Source: Hyphomicrobiales bacterium
GTDB taxonomy: Bacteria; Pseudomonadota; Alphaproteobacteria; Parvibaculales; Parvibaculaceae
Direction: 5' to 3'
Length of the DNA stretch: 6,133 nucleotides
Assembly: GCA_015655095.1 (NCBI GenBank)
Contig: JAATFR010000236.1
Span: 1 to 6,133 of the forward strand
The notes beneath the pieces were generated by a model. It was not told the DNA's origin and did not search any database. It saw only the letters and a list, made by a program, of their open reading frames with translations. Shown piece by piece: positions 1 through 5,454 of the stretch. A program made the translations under genes and the position numbers. How positions within the stretch are numbered: the stretch's first letter is position 1; each line of letters starts with the position of its first letter.

Positions 1-512
1 ATGTCCTCGATATTGCCGTAGGCGGTGGAGAACTGGCCTGACGCCCGGGTGGAAACCCAGCCGCCCACGCTACTCACGCCGATGGACTGGGGCCAGTGGC
101 CGGTGGTGAGGCCAAGCGCCGCGACGGCTTCCTCGGCTTCAAGCCCGTTTTTGCCGGCGTCAAAGCTTGCCAGCAGATTGATCTCGTCGATCTCGCGAAT
201 GTGGTTCATGGACGACATGTCGAGCAGGATCGCACCGGGCGAGGCGACCACGCCGCCACAGACGCCACTGCCAAGTCCGAAGGGGATGACGGCGATGCCG
301 CGTTCATTGGCGAAGGCGAGCAGCTTTTGCACATCGGCCGTTTCATGGGGCTGGACCACGCAGCCAGGCAGGGCGGGGCGCTCTCCGCGCCAGCGGCGCA
401 GATGGCTGGCTGCCCAGTAATCGTGCGCGCGCGCGTCCAGCAGCGCTTCGTCGGTGTGTACCTTCCCGCTGCCGAGAAGAACGCCGAGCGCTTCAAGATC
501 GTCTTTTTTCAT
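1..512 (-). CDS. FAD-linked oxidase, VAO/alkyl-DHAP synthase type (N-terminal part, truncated by window edge)
   Basis: This reading frame starts at the ATG on the complement of 510-512 and stays open for 170 codons to the window edge, so the C-terminal part is missing. A GGAG ribosome-binding site lies 7 nt upstream (complement of 520-523), which supports the start. The visible part is the PCMH-type FAD-binding domain. Residues 52-98 carry VVQPHETADVQ, then the glycine-rich FAD pyrophosphate loop PFGLGSGVCGG at about 77-87, then ILLDMSSM. Residues 138-170 read GHWPQSIGVSSVGGWVST followed by ASG and YGNIED, the block typical of alkyldihydroxyacetonephosphate synthase, D-lactate dehydrogenase and glycolate oxidase GlcD relatives. 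Such flavoproteins are usually cytosolic and oxidise 2-hydroxy acids or related alcohols. The true substrate cannot be read from this fragment. The gene is divergent from the ABC importer and shares its upstream region, which hints at co-regulation. The family call is strong, the substrate is unknown. Confidence 0.88.
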   Translation of the reverse strand, partial: MKKDDLEALGVLLGSGKVHTDEALLDARAHDYWAASHLRRWRGERPALPGCVVQPHETADVQKLLAFANERGIAVIPFGLGSGVCGGVVASPGAILLDMSSMNHIREIDEINLLASFDAGKNGLEAEEAVAALGLTTGHWPQSIGVSSVGGWVSTRASGQFSTAYGNIED

Positions 513-632
513 GGCTGTTCTCCACCCGCCGACATGCCGCCTCTATGCCATTTCTCCGGCCGGTTGTCGCCTGCAGAATGGTTCTTCATTCTCCGTAGCC
601 GGAAGGCCGTTTTCCATATTTATGACGTTTGT

Positions 633-656
633 TTGTGCATATGTTGATATGCGCAA
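633..656. promoter_or_regulatory. Imperfect inverted repeat, candidate operator or enhancer site
   Basis: The arms TTGTGCATAT (633-642) and ATATGCGCAA (647-656) flank a 4-nt spacer GTTG and are complementary at 9 of 10 positions. The dyad sits in the AT-rich part of the divergent region. It overlaps a weak candidate minus-strand -35 (TCAACA, complement of 642-647) placed 17 nt from CATAAA (complement of 619-624), which could serve the FAD oxidase. It is also about 260 bp upstream of the predicted sigma-54 start, a distance usable by an enhancer-binding protein. Which protein binds is unknown, and I cannot match it confidently to NtrC or NifA. Confidence 0.45.
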
Positions 657-705
657 TTTTTGCCCAATTTACCCTTGACGCAAACCCGGACGCCTTCTAG
701 CGTGC

Positions 706-719
706 TAAACATGCGTTTA
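706..719. promoter_or_regulatory. Short dyad TAAAC-ATGC-GTTTA, possible protein-binding site
   Basis: Perfect 5-bp arms TAAAC (706-710) and GTTTA (715-719) flank ATGC. The element lies about 195 bp upstream of the predicted sigma-54 transcription start, within the usual range for upstream activator sites. It is short, and no known consensus is matched, so chance is a real possibility. Confidence 0.22.
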
Positions 720-866
720 ACAGGGCGGTTGGCTATACCTTCTCGCTGTTTTTCCATGAGGGGTCTGACCGGCTGTACAATGCCGGATACATACCGTTTC
801 CTTATCTTCCCGAAGCACGAGAAAACACCCATTTTGGCCTGTTTGACACGCTCCATGCCCCGCCTT

Positions 867-876
867 CTGACGTCAG
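867..876. promoter_or_regulatory. Perfect 10-bp palindrome next to the sigma-54 promoter
   Basis: CTGACGTCAG is a perfect palindrome ending 5 bp before the -24 element, at about -40 to -31 relative to the predicted start. A protein bound here could block or bend the promoter. A 10-bp palindrome can arise by chance, so the position is the main argument. Confidence 0.25.
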
Positions 877-880
877 CGCA

Positions 881-896
881 TGGCACATCGCTTGCA
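881..896 (+). promoter_or_regulatory. Sigma-54 (RpoN) -24/-12 promoter for the ABC importer operon
   Basis: The sequence TGGCACATCGCTTGCA matches the established sigma-54 consensus TGGCACG-N4-TTGCW at every defined position except the seventh (A for G). The invariant GG (882-883) and GC (894-895) have the required 10-bp separation. The predicted start is near 907, giving a leader of about 37 nt before the ATG at 944. It faces the binding-protein gene and lies in the non-coding region, both as expected. RpoN promoters in Rhizobiales often serve nitrogen acquisition genes. The activating enhancer-binding protein is not encoded in the window. Confidence 0.7.
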
Positions 897-943
897 CATA
901 TCTTTATAACTTATGTAACCGCTTACACCCGGCGAGGTTGACG

Positions 944-2029
944 ATGAGACTGCTTTTTCGCGCTGTATCAATGGCCATGCTGTTGACGATTTCGCTCATG
1001 ACCGTCGGGTCGGGGCAGGCGTTCGCAGCGGAAAAGAAAACCTACAAGCTTGGCTATGTCGTCTATGTCGGCTTCATGCCCTACGCCTGGATGAACAGTG
1101 CCGGCCTGCTGAAGAAGTGGGGTGACAAATACGGCATCAATATCGAGGTCATTCAGACCAACGACTATGTCGGCGGCATTAACCAGTTCATCGCAGGCGA
1201 TCTGGATGCGGTCGGCGTGGCCGGGATGGATGCGCTGACGATGCCCGCTGCGGGTGGCGTCGATAGTTCGATCGTTCTGCTCAACGACTATTCCAACGGC
1301 AATGACGTCATTCTCTCCAAGAAGGCGAAGTCCATCGCGGAACTCAAGGGCGATACCGTCTATCTCGTTGAATACACTGTTTCCCACTATATGCTTCAGC
1401 GTGCGCTGACCATGGCCGGGATGCCAGGGCTTGCCTCTGTCAAGACCGTCAATGTGTCTGACGCCGACATCGCCTCGGCCTATCTGACCACCGACACCAT
1501 CCAGAACGTGGCGTCATGGAAGCCCATGACCGACGACATGATAAAGGGCGTTCCCGGTACCCAGGTGCTGTTCGACTCATCGAAGATTCCTGGCGAGATC
1601 ATGGACGCGCTGATCATGAAGACGGATGCGATCAAAAAAGATCCGGCTTTCGCCAAGGCGCTGATTGGCGCCTATTACGAGGCGCAGGCCCAGTGGATGA
1701 AGGGTGACGAGACCTCGAAGAAAATGGTCGATGTTATGGCCAAGGCCATGGGCGGCGACGTGCCTGCCTTTGAATCGCAGGTCAAGACCACGCATTTCTT
1801 CCATACGCCGCAGGCTGCCTATGATTTCATGACGACCCCCAAGACCAGGTCCAACTGGGACCTCATCCGCACCTTCTCGTTCCAGCAGGGTCTGTTCGGT
1901 CAGGGCGCGACGAGCGTGGACGCCATCGGTATCCAGATGCCGGATGGATCGGTGCTGGGCGACAAGGGCAACATCAAGCTGCGCCTCGACGCTTCCTTCA
2001 CCAAAATGGCCGCAGACGGCAAGCTCTGA
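944..2029 (+). CDS. ABC transporter periplasmic substrate-binding protein, urea/guanidine-associated (NMT1/TauA-like) family
   Basis: This is the ligand-capturing subunit of the importer encoded here and downstream. The chosen start is the ATG at 944, with GAGG at 934-937 six nt upstream. An in-frame TTG at 938 directly abuts that ribosome-binding site and is less likely. The product is 361 aa. Residues 1-28 form a Sec signal peptide (basic start, hydrophobic core from about 8 to 21, AFA cleavage site), so the protein is exported to the periplasm. The mature part starts with KLGYVVYVGFMPYAW and contains INIEVIQTNDYVGGINQF and DAVGVAGMDALTMPAAGG. From memory these blocks fit the subfamily TIGR03427 (binding protein of the urea carboxylase region), within the NMT1/SsuA/TauA superfamily. 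That subfamily has been tied to urea and, more recently, guanidine uptake. The ligand here is inferred, not shown. Another small nitrogen or sulfonate compound remains possible. Confidence 0.88.
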   Translation: MRLLFRAVSMAMLLTISLMTVGSGQAFAAEKKTYKLGYVVYVGFMPYAWMNSAGLLKKWGDKYGINIEVIQTNDYVGGINQFIAGDLDAVGVAGMDALTMPAAGGVDSSIVLLNDYSNGNDVILSKKAKSIAELKGDTVYLVEYTVSHYMLQRALTMAGMPGLASVKTVNVSDADIASAYLTTDTIQNVASWKPMTDDMIKGVPGTQVLFDSSKIPGEIMDALIMKTDAIKKDPAFAKALIGAYYEAQAQWMKGDETSKKMVDVMAKAMGGDVPAFESQVKTTHFFHTPQAAYDFMTTPKTRSNWDLIRTFSFQQGLFGQGATSVDAIGIQMPDGSVLGDKGNIKLRLDASFTKMAADGKL

Positions 2030-2040
2030 AGAACGTCAGC

Positions 2041-2046
2041 AAGGAA
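2041..2046 (+). promoter_or_regulatory. Ribosome-binding site of the permease gene
   Basis: AAGGAA lies 9 nt before the ATG at 2056 in the 26-nt gap after the binding-protein stop. It supports that start and translation from a shared operon message. Confidence 0.5.
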
Positions 2047-2055
2047 GACCGCAGC

Positions 2056-2874
2056 ATGAAACGCATCGTCAATTATGCGCCAGGCAAGGGCGCTACGATT
2101 ATACTCGGCGCGCTCCCCCTCATCCTCATTGCTGCGGTCTATCTTCTCGGTTCGGAGGCAAGACTCGCCATCAATCCGAACGACAAGCTCATGCCGTCGC
2201 CTGCGTCGTTTGTCGCAGCCATGGGCCGGATGGCGGGGCAAACCGATCCGCTGAGCGGCCAGACCTTGTTCTGGCTCGACACGTGGCTGAGCCTTGCGCG
2301 GCTGTTCACAAGCCTCGGCGTCTCGCTCATCCTGGGGCTTGTCGGCGGCATACTGGTCGGCTTCATTCCCTATCTGAGGTCAAGTTTCGGGCCGACTCTT
2401 GCGGTGTTGTCGCTCATTCCCCCGCTTGCGGTTCTGCCCATTCTGTTCATTATTTTCGGCATGGACGAATTATCCAAGATCGTGCTGATCGTCTTTGGCA
2501 TCGCGCCATTCATCATGCGCGATATTGCCATTCGCGTGTCTGAGCTGCCGCGCGAGCAGATCATCAAGGCGCAGACATTGGGCGCATCGACATGGCAGAT
2601 GATCGTGCATGTGGTGTTGCCGCAGGTTCTGCCTCGCCTGATCGACGCGCTGCGCCTGTCGCTCGGGGCGGCCTGGCTCTTCCTGATCGCGGCGGAAGCC
2701 ATCGCCTCGCAAGGCGGCCTTGGCTATCGCATCTTTCTTGTGCGGCGCTATCTGGCGATGGATGTCATCCTGCCCTATGTGGCCTGGATCACGCTGCTGG
2801 CTTTCATCATGGATTACGCCCTGAAGCGCCTCTCGATTGCCGCCTTCCCATGGAATAATGTTCGGGAGAACTGA
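2056..2874 (+). CDS. ABC transporter inner-membrane permease (BPD_transp_1, SsuC/TauC-like)
   Basis: This 272-aa protein is the membrane channel subunit of the importer and would act as a homodimer in the cytoplasmic membrane. Hydrophobic segments are visible at about residues 14-32, 83-107, 113-135, 140-160, 195-217 and 237-256, giving about six membrane spans, as usual for the family. The cytoplasmic coupling (EAA-type) loop is IIKAQTLGASTWQMIVHVVL at about 169-188, followed by PQVLP. The conserved LGAS and LPQ-LP elements are present, while the usual EAA triplet is degenerate (IKA). The segment AAWLFLIAAEAIASQGGLG near the end is typical of SsuC/TauC permeases. The gene lies 26 nt after the binding protein and 2 nt before the ATPase, which fits a single operon. 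Substrate follows from the binding protein and is not encoded visibly here. Confidence 0.93.
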   Translation: MKRIVNYAPGKGATIILGALPLILIAAVYLLGSEARLAINPNDKLMPSPASFVAAMGRMAGQTDPLSGQTLFWLDTWLSLARLFTSLGVSLILGLVGGILVGFIPYLRSSFGPTLAVLSLIPPLAVLPILFIIFGMDELSKIVLIVFGIAPFIMRDIAIRVSELPREQIIKAQTLGASTWQMIVHVVLPQVLPRLIDALRLSLGAAWLFLIAAEAIASQGGLGYRIFLVRRYLAMDVILPYVAWITLLAFIMDYALKRLSIAAFPWNNVREN

Positions 2875-2876
2875 GT

Positions 2877-3719
2877 ATGACGCATATTCTGATTGACGAT
2901 GTCTGGAAGGAATATGGCGACATCACGATCCTTGAAAGGATCAATATCGAACTGCCGGATCATGAGTTTCTCGTCATCGTGGGTCCAAGCGGTGCGGGGA
3001 AGACCACCCTGTTGCGGATGCTGCTCAGTCAGGAGATCCCCACGCGAGGCCACATTCTGATCGATGGTGAACCGATCGCAGCCGAGCCGATGAAGGATCG
3101 GGGCGTTGTCTTCCAGCGCTATTCGGTGTTTCCGCACAAGACGGTGCTCGGCAACGTGATGCTGGGGCCGGAGTGGCAGGGCTCGGCGTTTCTGGGCCAC
3201 CTGTTCGGTGAAAAGAGGCGCGCGCTGAAAACCCGCGCCATGGCCCTGCTCGAAAGGGTCGGCCTTGCCGAATCCGCCAACAAATATCCCCATCAGCTTT
3301 CCGGCGGAATGCAGCAGAGGCTTGCGATCGCGCAGGCCCTTATCATGCAGCCCAAGGTTCTGTTGCTGGACGAGCCATTTGGGGCGCTCGATCCCGGCAC
3401 CCGCAAGGCGATGCACGTTCTCGTGCGAGAACTGTGGGAGGAAAATGCGATGACCATCGTGATGGTGACGCATGATCTGTCGGAGGCGTTTCTGCTCGGC
3501 ACGCGCGTCATCGCCGTCGACAAGTACCGTAACGACCCGCAGGCGCAACATCGCTTCGGTGCGACGATCACGAAGGATTTCGATGTGCGGCCGCGCATCG
3601 TGCGTGACTCATGGACACGGGAGAACGGGCGCAAGCCGGTTTCAGAAGTTGAGACAGCGGCTGTGGAGACGCCTGCCATGACCTCGGCGGGCGCCAGTCT
3701 TTCCCTTGGCCTGGCTTGA
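2877..3719 (+). CDS. ABC transporter ATP-binding protein (SsuB/TauB-like)
   Basis: This 280-aa cytoplasmic ATPase powers the importer. All nucleotide-binding motifs are intact: aromatic A-loop Y13, Walker A GPSGAGKTT (36-44), Q-loop Q80 in VVFQRYSVFP, signature LSGGMQQR (141-148), Walker B VLLLDEP (161-167), D-loop GALDP (169-173) and switch histidine H199 in VTHD. Between the Q-loop and signature there is an extra stretch EWQGSAFLGHLFGEKRR (99-115), longer than in classical SsuB/TauB. From memory this feature recurs in ATPases partnering the urea-carboxylase-type binding proteins. The C-terminus carries QHRFGATITKDFDVRPR and then an Ala/Thr/Ser-rich tail (about 255-280) of no clear function. 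The ATG sits 2 nt after the permease stop with GGGAG just upstream, so the two genes are probably translationally coupled. The final codons also hold the candidate -35 of the next gene. Confidence 0.95.
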   Translation: MTHILIDDVWKEYGDITILERINIELPDHEFLVIVGPSGAGKTTLLRMLLSQEIPTRGHILIDGEPIAAEPMKDRGVVFQRYSVFPHKTVLGNVMLGPEWQGSAFLGHLFGEKRRALKTRAMALLERVGLAESANKYPHQLSGGMQQRLAIAQALIMQPKVLLLDEPFGALDPGTRKAMHVLVRELWEENAMTIVMVTHDLSEAFLLGTRVIAVDKYRNDPQAQHRFGATITKDFDVRPRIVRDSWTRENGRKPVSEVETAAVETPAMTSAGASLSLGLA

Positions 3720-3734
3720 GGCGCGGCCTATAGT
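3706..3734 (+). promoter_or_regulatory. Candidate sigma-70-type promoter of the tetR-family gene
   Basis: TTGGCC (3706-3711) and TATAGT (3729-3734) are separated by exactly 17 bp, matching 4/6 and 5/6 of the housekeeping consensus. The start would be near 3741, about 34 nt before the ATG. The -35 is inside the last codons of the ATPase gene. This would let the regulator be expressed independently of the sigma-54-driven operon, although read-through is also possible. Confidence 0.45.
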
Positions 3735-3738
3735 GCGG

Positions 3739-3750
3739 TGATCAAGATCA
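3739..3750. promoter_or_regulatory. Dyad at the predicted start of the tetR-family gene, candidate autoregulatory operator
   Basis: TGATC-AA-GATCA is an inverted repeat with perfect 5-bp arms. It covers the predicted transcription start at about 3741. TetR-family repressors often bind dyads overlapping their own promoter, so it is a natural candidate operator. It is shorter than many TetR operators, and I did not find the same sequence in the 513-943 region. Confidence 0.35.
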
Positions 3751-3774
3751 GAAGTCAGGCGACGATCAACCGAC

Positions 3775-4401
3775 ATGTCCAGAAAAACACCCCGGAGGCT
3801 GGCGCCCGAAGTCCGCTCGCATGATATTTTGCTGGCCGCGCTTGAATTGTTCGCGCGGAAGGATTTTTCCGGCGTGACGATCCGCGAGATCGCGTCGGCC
3901 TGCGGCGTCAACGTGGCGCTGATCTATTATTATTTCCAGAGCAAGGAAGTGCTGTTCGAGGCGGCGATCGAATATGCCATCCAGGGGGCGCTGGAGCGCT
4001 ATCGCACACGCACCAACGTGGTCACCGATCCGGTGCAATCGCTGGACGAATGGTTCGAGGTCAATCTTGAACTGTTCCCGACCTTGCAGAAGATGGTGAA
4101 GATCATCATCGACTACAGTTTCTCGACGCCGGGCAAGGCCCCCATCGACGCGCAGATCAGAACGCTCTACGGGCAGGAGCGTGAAATCCTGTTTTCCTGC
4201 ATCGAGGCAGGCGTCAAATCCGGTGTTTTCCGCAAGGTCGATCCGCTGAAAAGCGCGGTCTTTATTTCGGCCTATCTCGACGGCCTCTATATGGTCTCGA
4301 TGACGCGGCCCTGGAGCGACATCACGGAACTGATGGCTGATGCCCGGGCCATCGTCTGGGACCATCTGGGCATAGACCGGGCTGAGCTTGGTCGAGCCTG
4401 A
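3775..4401 (+). CDS. TetR/AcrR-family transcriptional regulator
   Basis: This 208-aa protein is a one-component DNA-binding regulator. The N-terminal TetR domain runs from about residue 14 to 60. It comprises ILLAALELFARKDFSGVTIR, the helix-turn-helix IASACGVNVALIYYYF (39-54) and the closing QSKEVLF. The rest (about 65-208) is a helical ligand-binding and dimerisation domain without recognisable sequence signature, as is normal for the family. Length is typical. The start has only a weak ribosome-binding site (AGGCGA, 3756-3761). The gene follows the importer by 55 nt on the same strand, ends 6 nt from the convergent dioxygenase stop, and has its own candidate promoter and dyad. Likely targets are itself, the importer operon or the dioxygenase operon. 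The effector may be the imported compound or a metabolite. Family call is firm, and targets are inferred. Confidence 0.93.
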   Translation: MSRKTPRRLAPEVRSHDILLAALELFARKDFSGVTIREIASACGVNVALIYYYFQSKEVLFEAAIEYAIQGALERYRTRTNVVTDPVQSLDEWFEVNLELFPTLQKMVKIIIDYSFSTPGKAPIDAQIRTLYGQEREILFSCIEAGVKSGVFRKVDPLKSAVFISAYLDGLYMVSMTRPWSDITELMADARAIVWDHLGIDRAELGRA

Positions 4402-4407
4402 GCCTGA

Positions 4408-5454
4408 CTACGCCTTCGCCTTTTCATTCAGCCGAGCTTCCGCCCCGAATGAGGAAAGGGCAACCGCTGTTTCGGGGAGGCTCAGCTCGCCGCTGGCGAT
4501 CAGCTTTTTCAGATAGGTGAAACTCTGCCCGGTCTGGGCGAACAGGTGTTCGCCGGCGATCAGGGGCGCGCGCTTCGGCTCGCCCGGCTTTTGCAGTTTC
4601 GCGAGCGGCATCACTTTTGTGTAATAATCCACATTGAAGAATAGCGGGAAGGAATAGCGCTCCTCCTTCACCTTGCGTACACGGTGTGACGTGGCGAGAA
4701 ATTCCCCGTTTGTCCACAGCTCCAGCATGTCGCCGATATTGATGACATAGGCCCCCGCCACCGGCGGTGCATCGATCCACTCGCCCTTGCTGTTCATCAC
4801 CTCAAGGCCCGGGGTGGTCGCGCGCAACAGGGTGAAGCATTCATAATCCGTATGCGCACCGATGCCCACGCTGTCGCTTGCCTCGCCATCATAGGGATAG
4901 TGAACGAGCCGAAGCTGGCTCGGCGGCCGGGTGATGTACTTGTCAAAATAGTCGGGCGCTTCATCAAGCGCCATGGCGAAACCCCGGAAGAGGGTGCGGC
5001 CAAGCTCGAAGGTGGCGTTGTAATAAGCCGAGACGGGTTCGCGGAACCCCGGCGTGCCGGGCCACTGGTTGGGGCCGAGAAGCCGGTTGCCCGCCAGATA
5101 ATCCGGGTCCTGCGCGGAGAGGTCGATCGAAAGATCGTAGGCTTCCTTCTTGTCCTTGGTGCCGCCCGCGAAGACTTCCTCGCCTTCCGGCACATAGCCG
5201 CGATGGTTGGTTGAAAGTCCGATGTAGACTTTCATTTTCTCTTCTAGGGGCAGGGCGAAGAAGGACTGCGTCGCCGCCAGCATCTCGTTGAAGACGGATT
5301 CGGGCACATCGTGGCCGGTGACATAGAGAAAGCCGACATGGCGCGCGGCATGGCCGAGTTCTTCCGCCACGCGGCGCTGGGCAGCGGGATCATTGCAATA
5401 AAGCGCGCTGACGTCGATGATTGGAAGCGAGGTGAAGGCGGTTGCCGTGTTCAT
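4408..5454 (-). CDS. Fe(II)/2-oxoglutarate-dependent dioxygenase, isopenicillin N synthase superfamily
   Basis: The chosen start is the ATG on the complement of 5452-5454, with AGGAGG (complement of 5462-5467) 7 nt upstream. An upstream in-frame start at 5484 would run into that site and add ten unconserved residues. The product is 348 aa, a usual length. The N-terminal DIOX_N domain includes LPIIDVSAL (10-18) and GFLYVTGHDVP (41-51). The jelly-roll core has the iron ligands H201 and D203 in GAHTDYECFTLL and H257 in TSHRV, with R266 and S268 (RYSFPLFFN) as the 2-oxoglutarate anchor. All catalytic residues are therefore present. NQWP (129-132), GEWIDAPPV and NIGDMLELWTNG are shared with bacterial isopenicillin N synthase-like oxygenases, ethylene-forming enzyme relatives and plant 2-ODD-C23 homoarginine hydroxylases. 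It should hydroxylate a small substrate in the cytosol, identity unknown. It is second in an operon with the gene upstream (ATGA overlap). Confidence 0.93.
   Translation of the reverse strand: MNTATAFTSLPIIDVSALYCNDPAAQRRVAEELGHAARHVGFLYVTGHDVPESVFNEMLAATQSFFALPLEEKMKVYIGLSTNHRGYVPEGEEVFAGGTKDKKEAYDLSIDLSAQDPDYLAGNRLLGPNQWPGTPGFREPVSAYYNATFELGRTLFRGFAMALDEAPDYFDKYITRPPSQLRLVHYPYDGEASDSVGIGAHTDYECFTLLRATTPGLEVMNSKGEWIDAPPVAGAYVINIGDMLELWTNGEFLATSHRVRKVKEERYSFPLFFNVDYYTKVMPLAKLQKPGEPKRAPLIAGEHLFAQTGQSFTYLKKLIASGELSLPETAVALSSFGAEARLNEKAKA

Larger units (their letters stand above)
513..943. other. Divergent intergenic regulatory region, no convincing gene
   Basis: This 431-nt gap separates the minus-strand FAD oxidase from the plus-strand binding-protein gene. 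Short open frames cross it on both strands (for example 620-886 minus and 660-941 plus), but their translations show no recognisable domain and lack good ribosome-binding sites. The stretch around 600-675 is clearly AT-richer than the flanking coding DNA, as expected of a promoter region. It holds a sigma-54-type promoter (881-896) and several inverted repeats, listed separately. I looked for a guanidine (ykkC) riboswitch because of the transporter family and did not find its conserved blocks. Confidence 0.75.

Noticed and set aside
530..550. Possible minus-strand sigma-54 element TGGCATAGAGGCGGCA before the FAD oxidase
   Set aside because: The GG and GC doublets have the right spacing, but the TT before the -12 GC is missing and the leader would be very short.
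769..786. CCGGC-N8-GCCGG inverted repeat as a terminator or operator
   Set aside because: The arms are only 5 bp, the loop is 8 nt, and no T-tract follows. In GC-rich DNA this is expected by chance.
843..871. TTGACA (843-848) as a sigma-70 -35 element for the importer
   Set aside because: No acceptable -10 hexamer follows at 16-18 bp (TCTGAC is the closest placement). The sigma-54 element just downstream is far better.
620..886. 88-codon minus-strand open frame in the intergenic region
   Set aside because: The translation is a mix of basic and random-looking residues with no domain, no good ribosome-binding site, and it lies over the regulatory elements.
660..941. 93-codon plus-strand open frame reaching the importer start
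   Set aside because: It covers the sigma-54 promoter and has no recognisable protein features or ribosome-binding site.
513..943. Guanidine-I (ykkC) riboswitch upstream of the importer
   Set aside because: This was expected from the transporter family, but the conserved ykkC sequence blocks are not present. The leader after the predicted sigma-54 start is only about 37 nt, too short for it.
938..943. TTG at 938 as the start of the binding-protein gene
   Set aside because: It directly abuts the GAGG ribosome-binding site, whereas the ATG at 944 has proper 6-nt spacing and gives a normal signal peptide.
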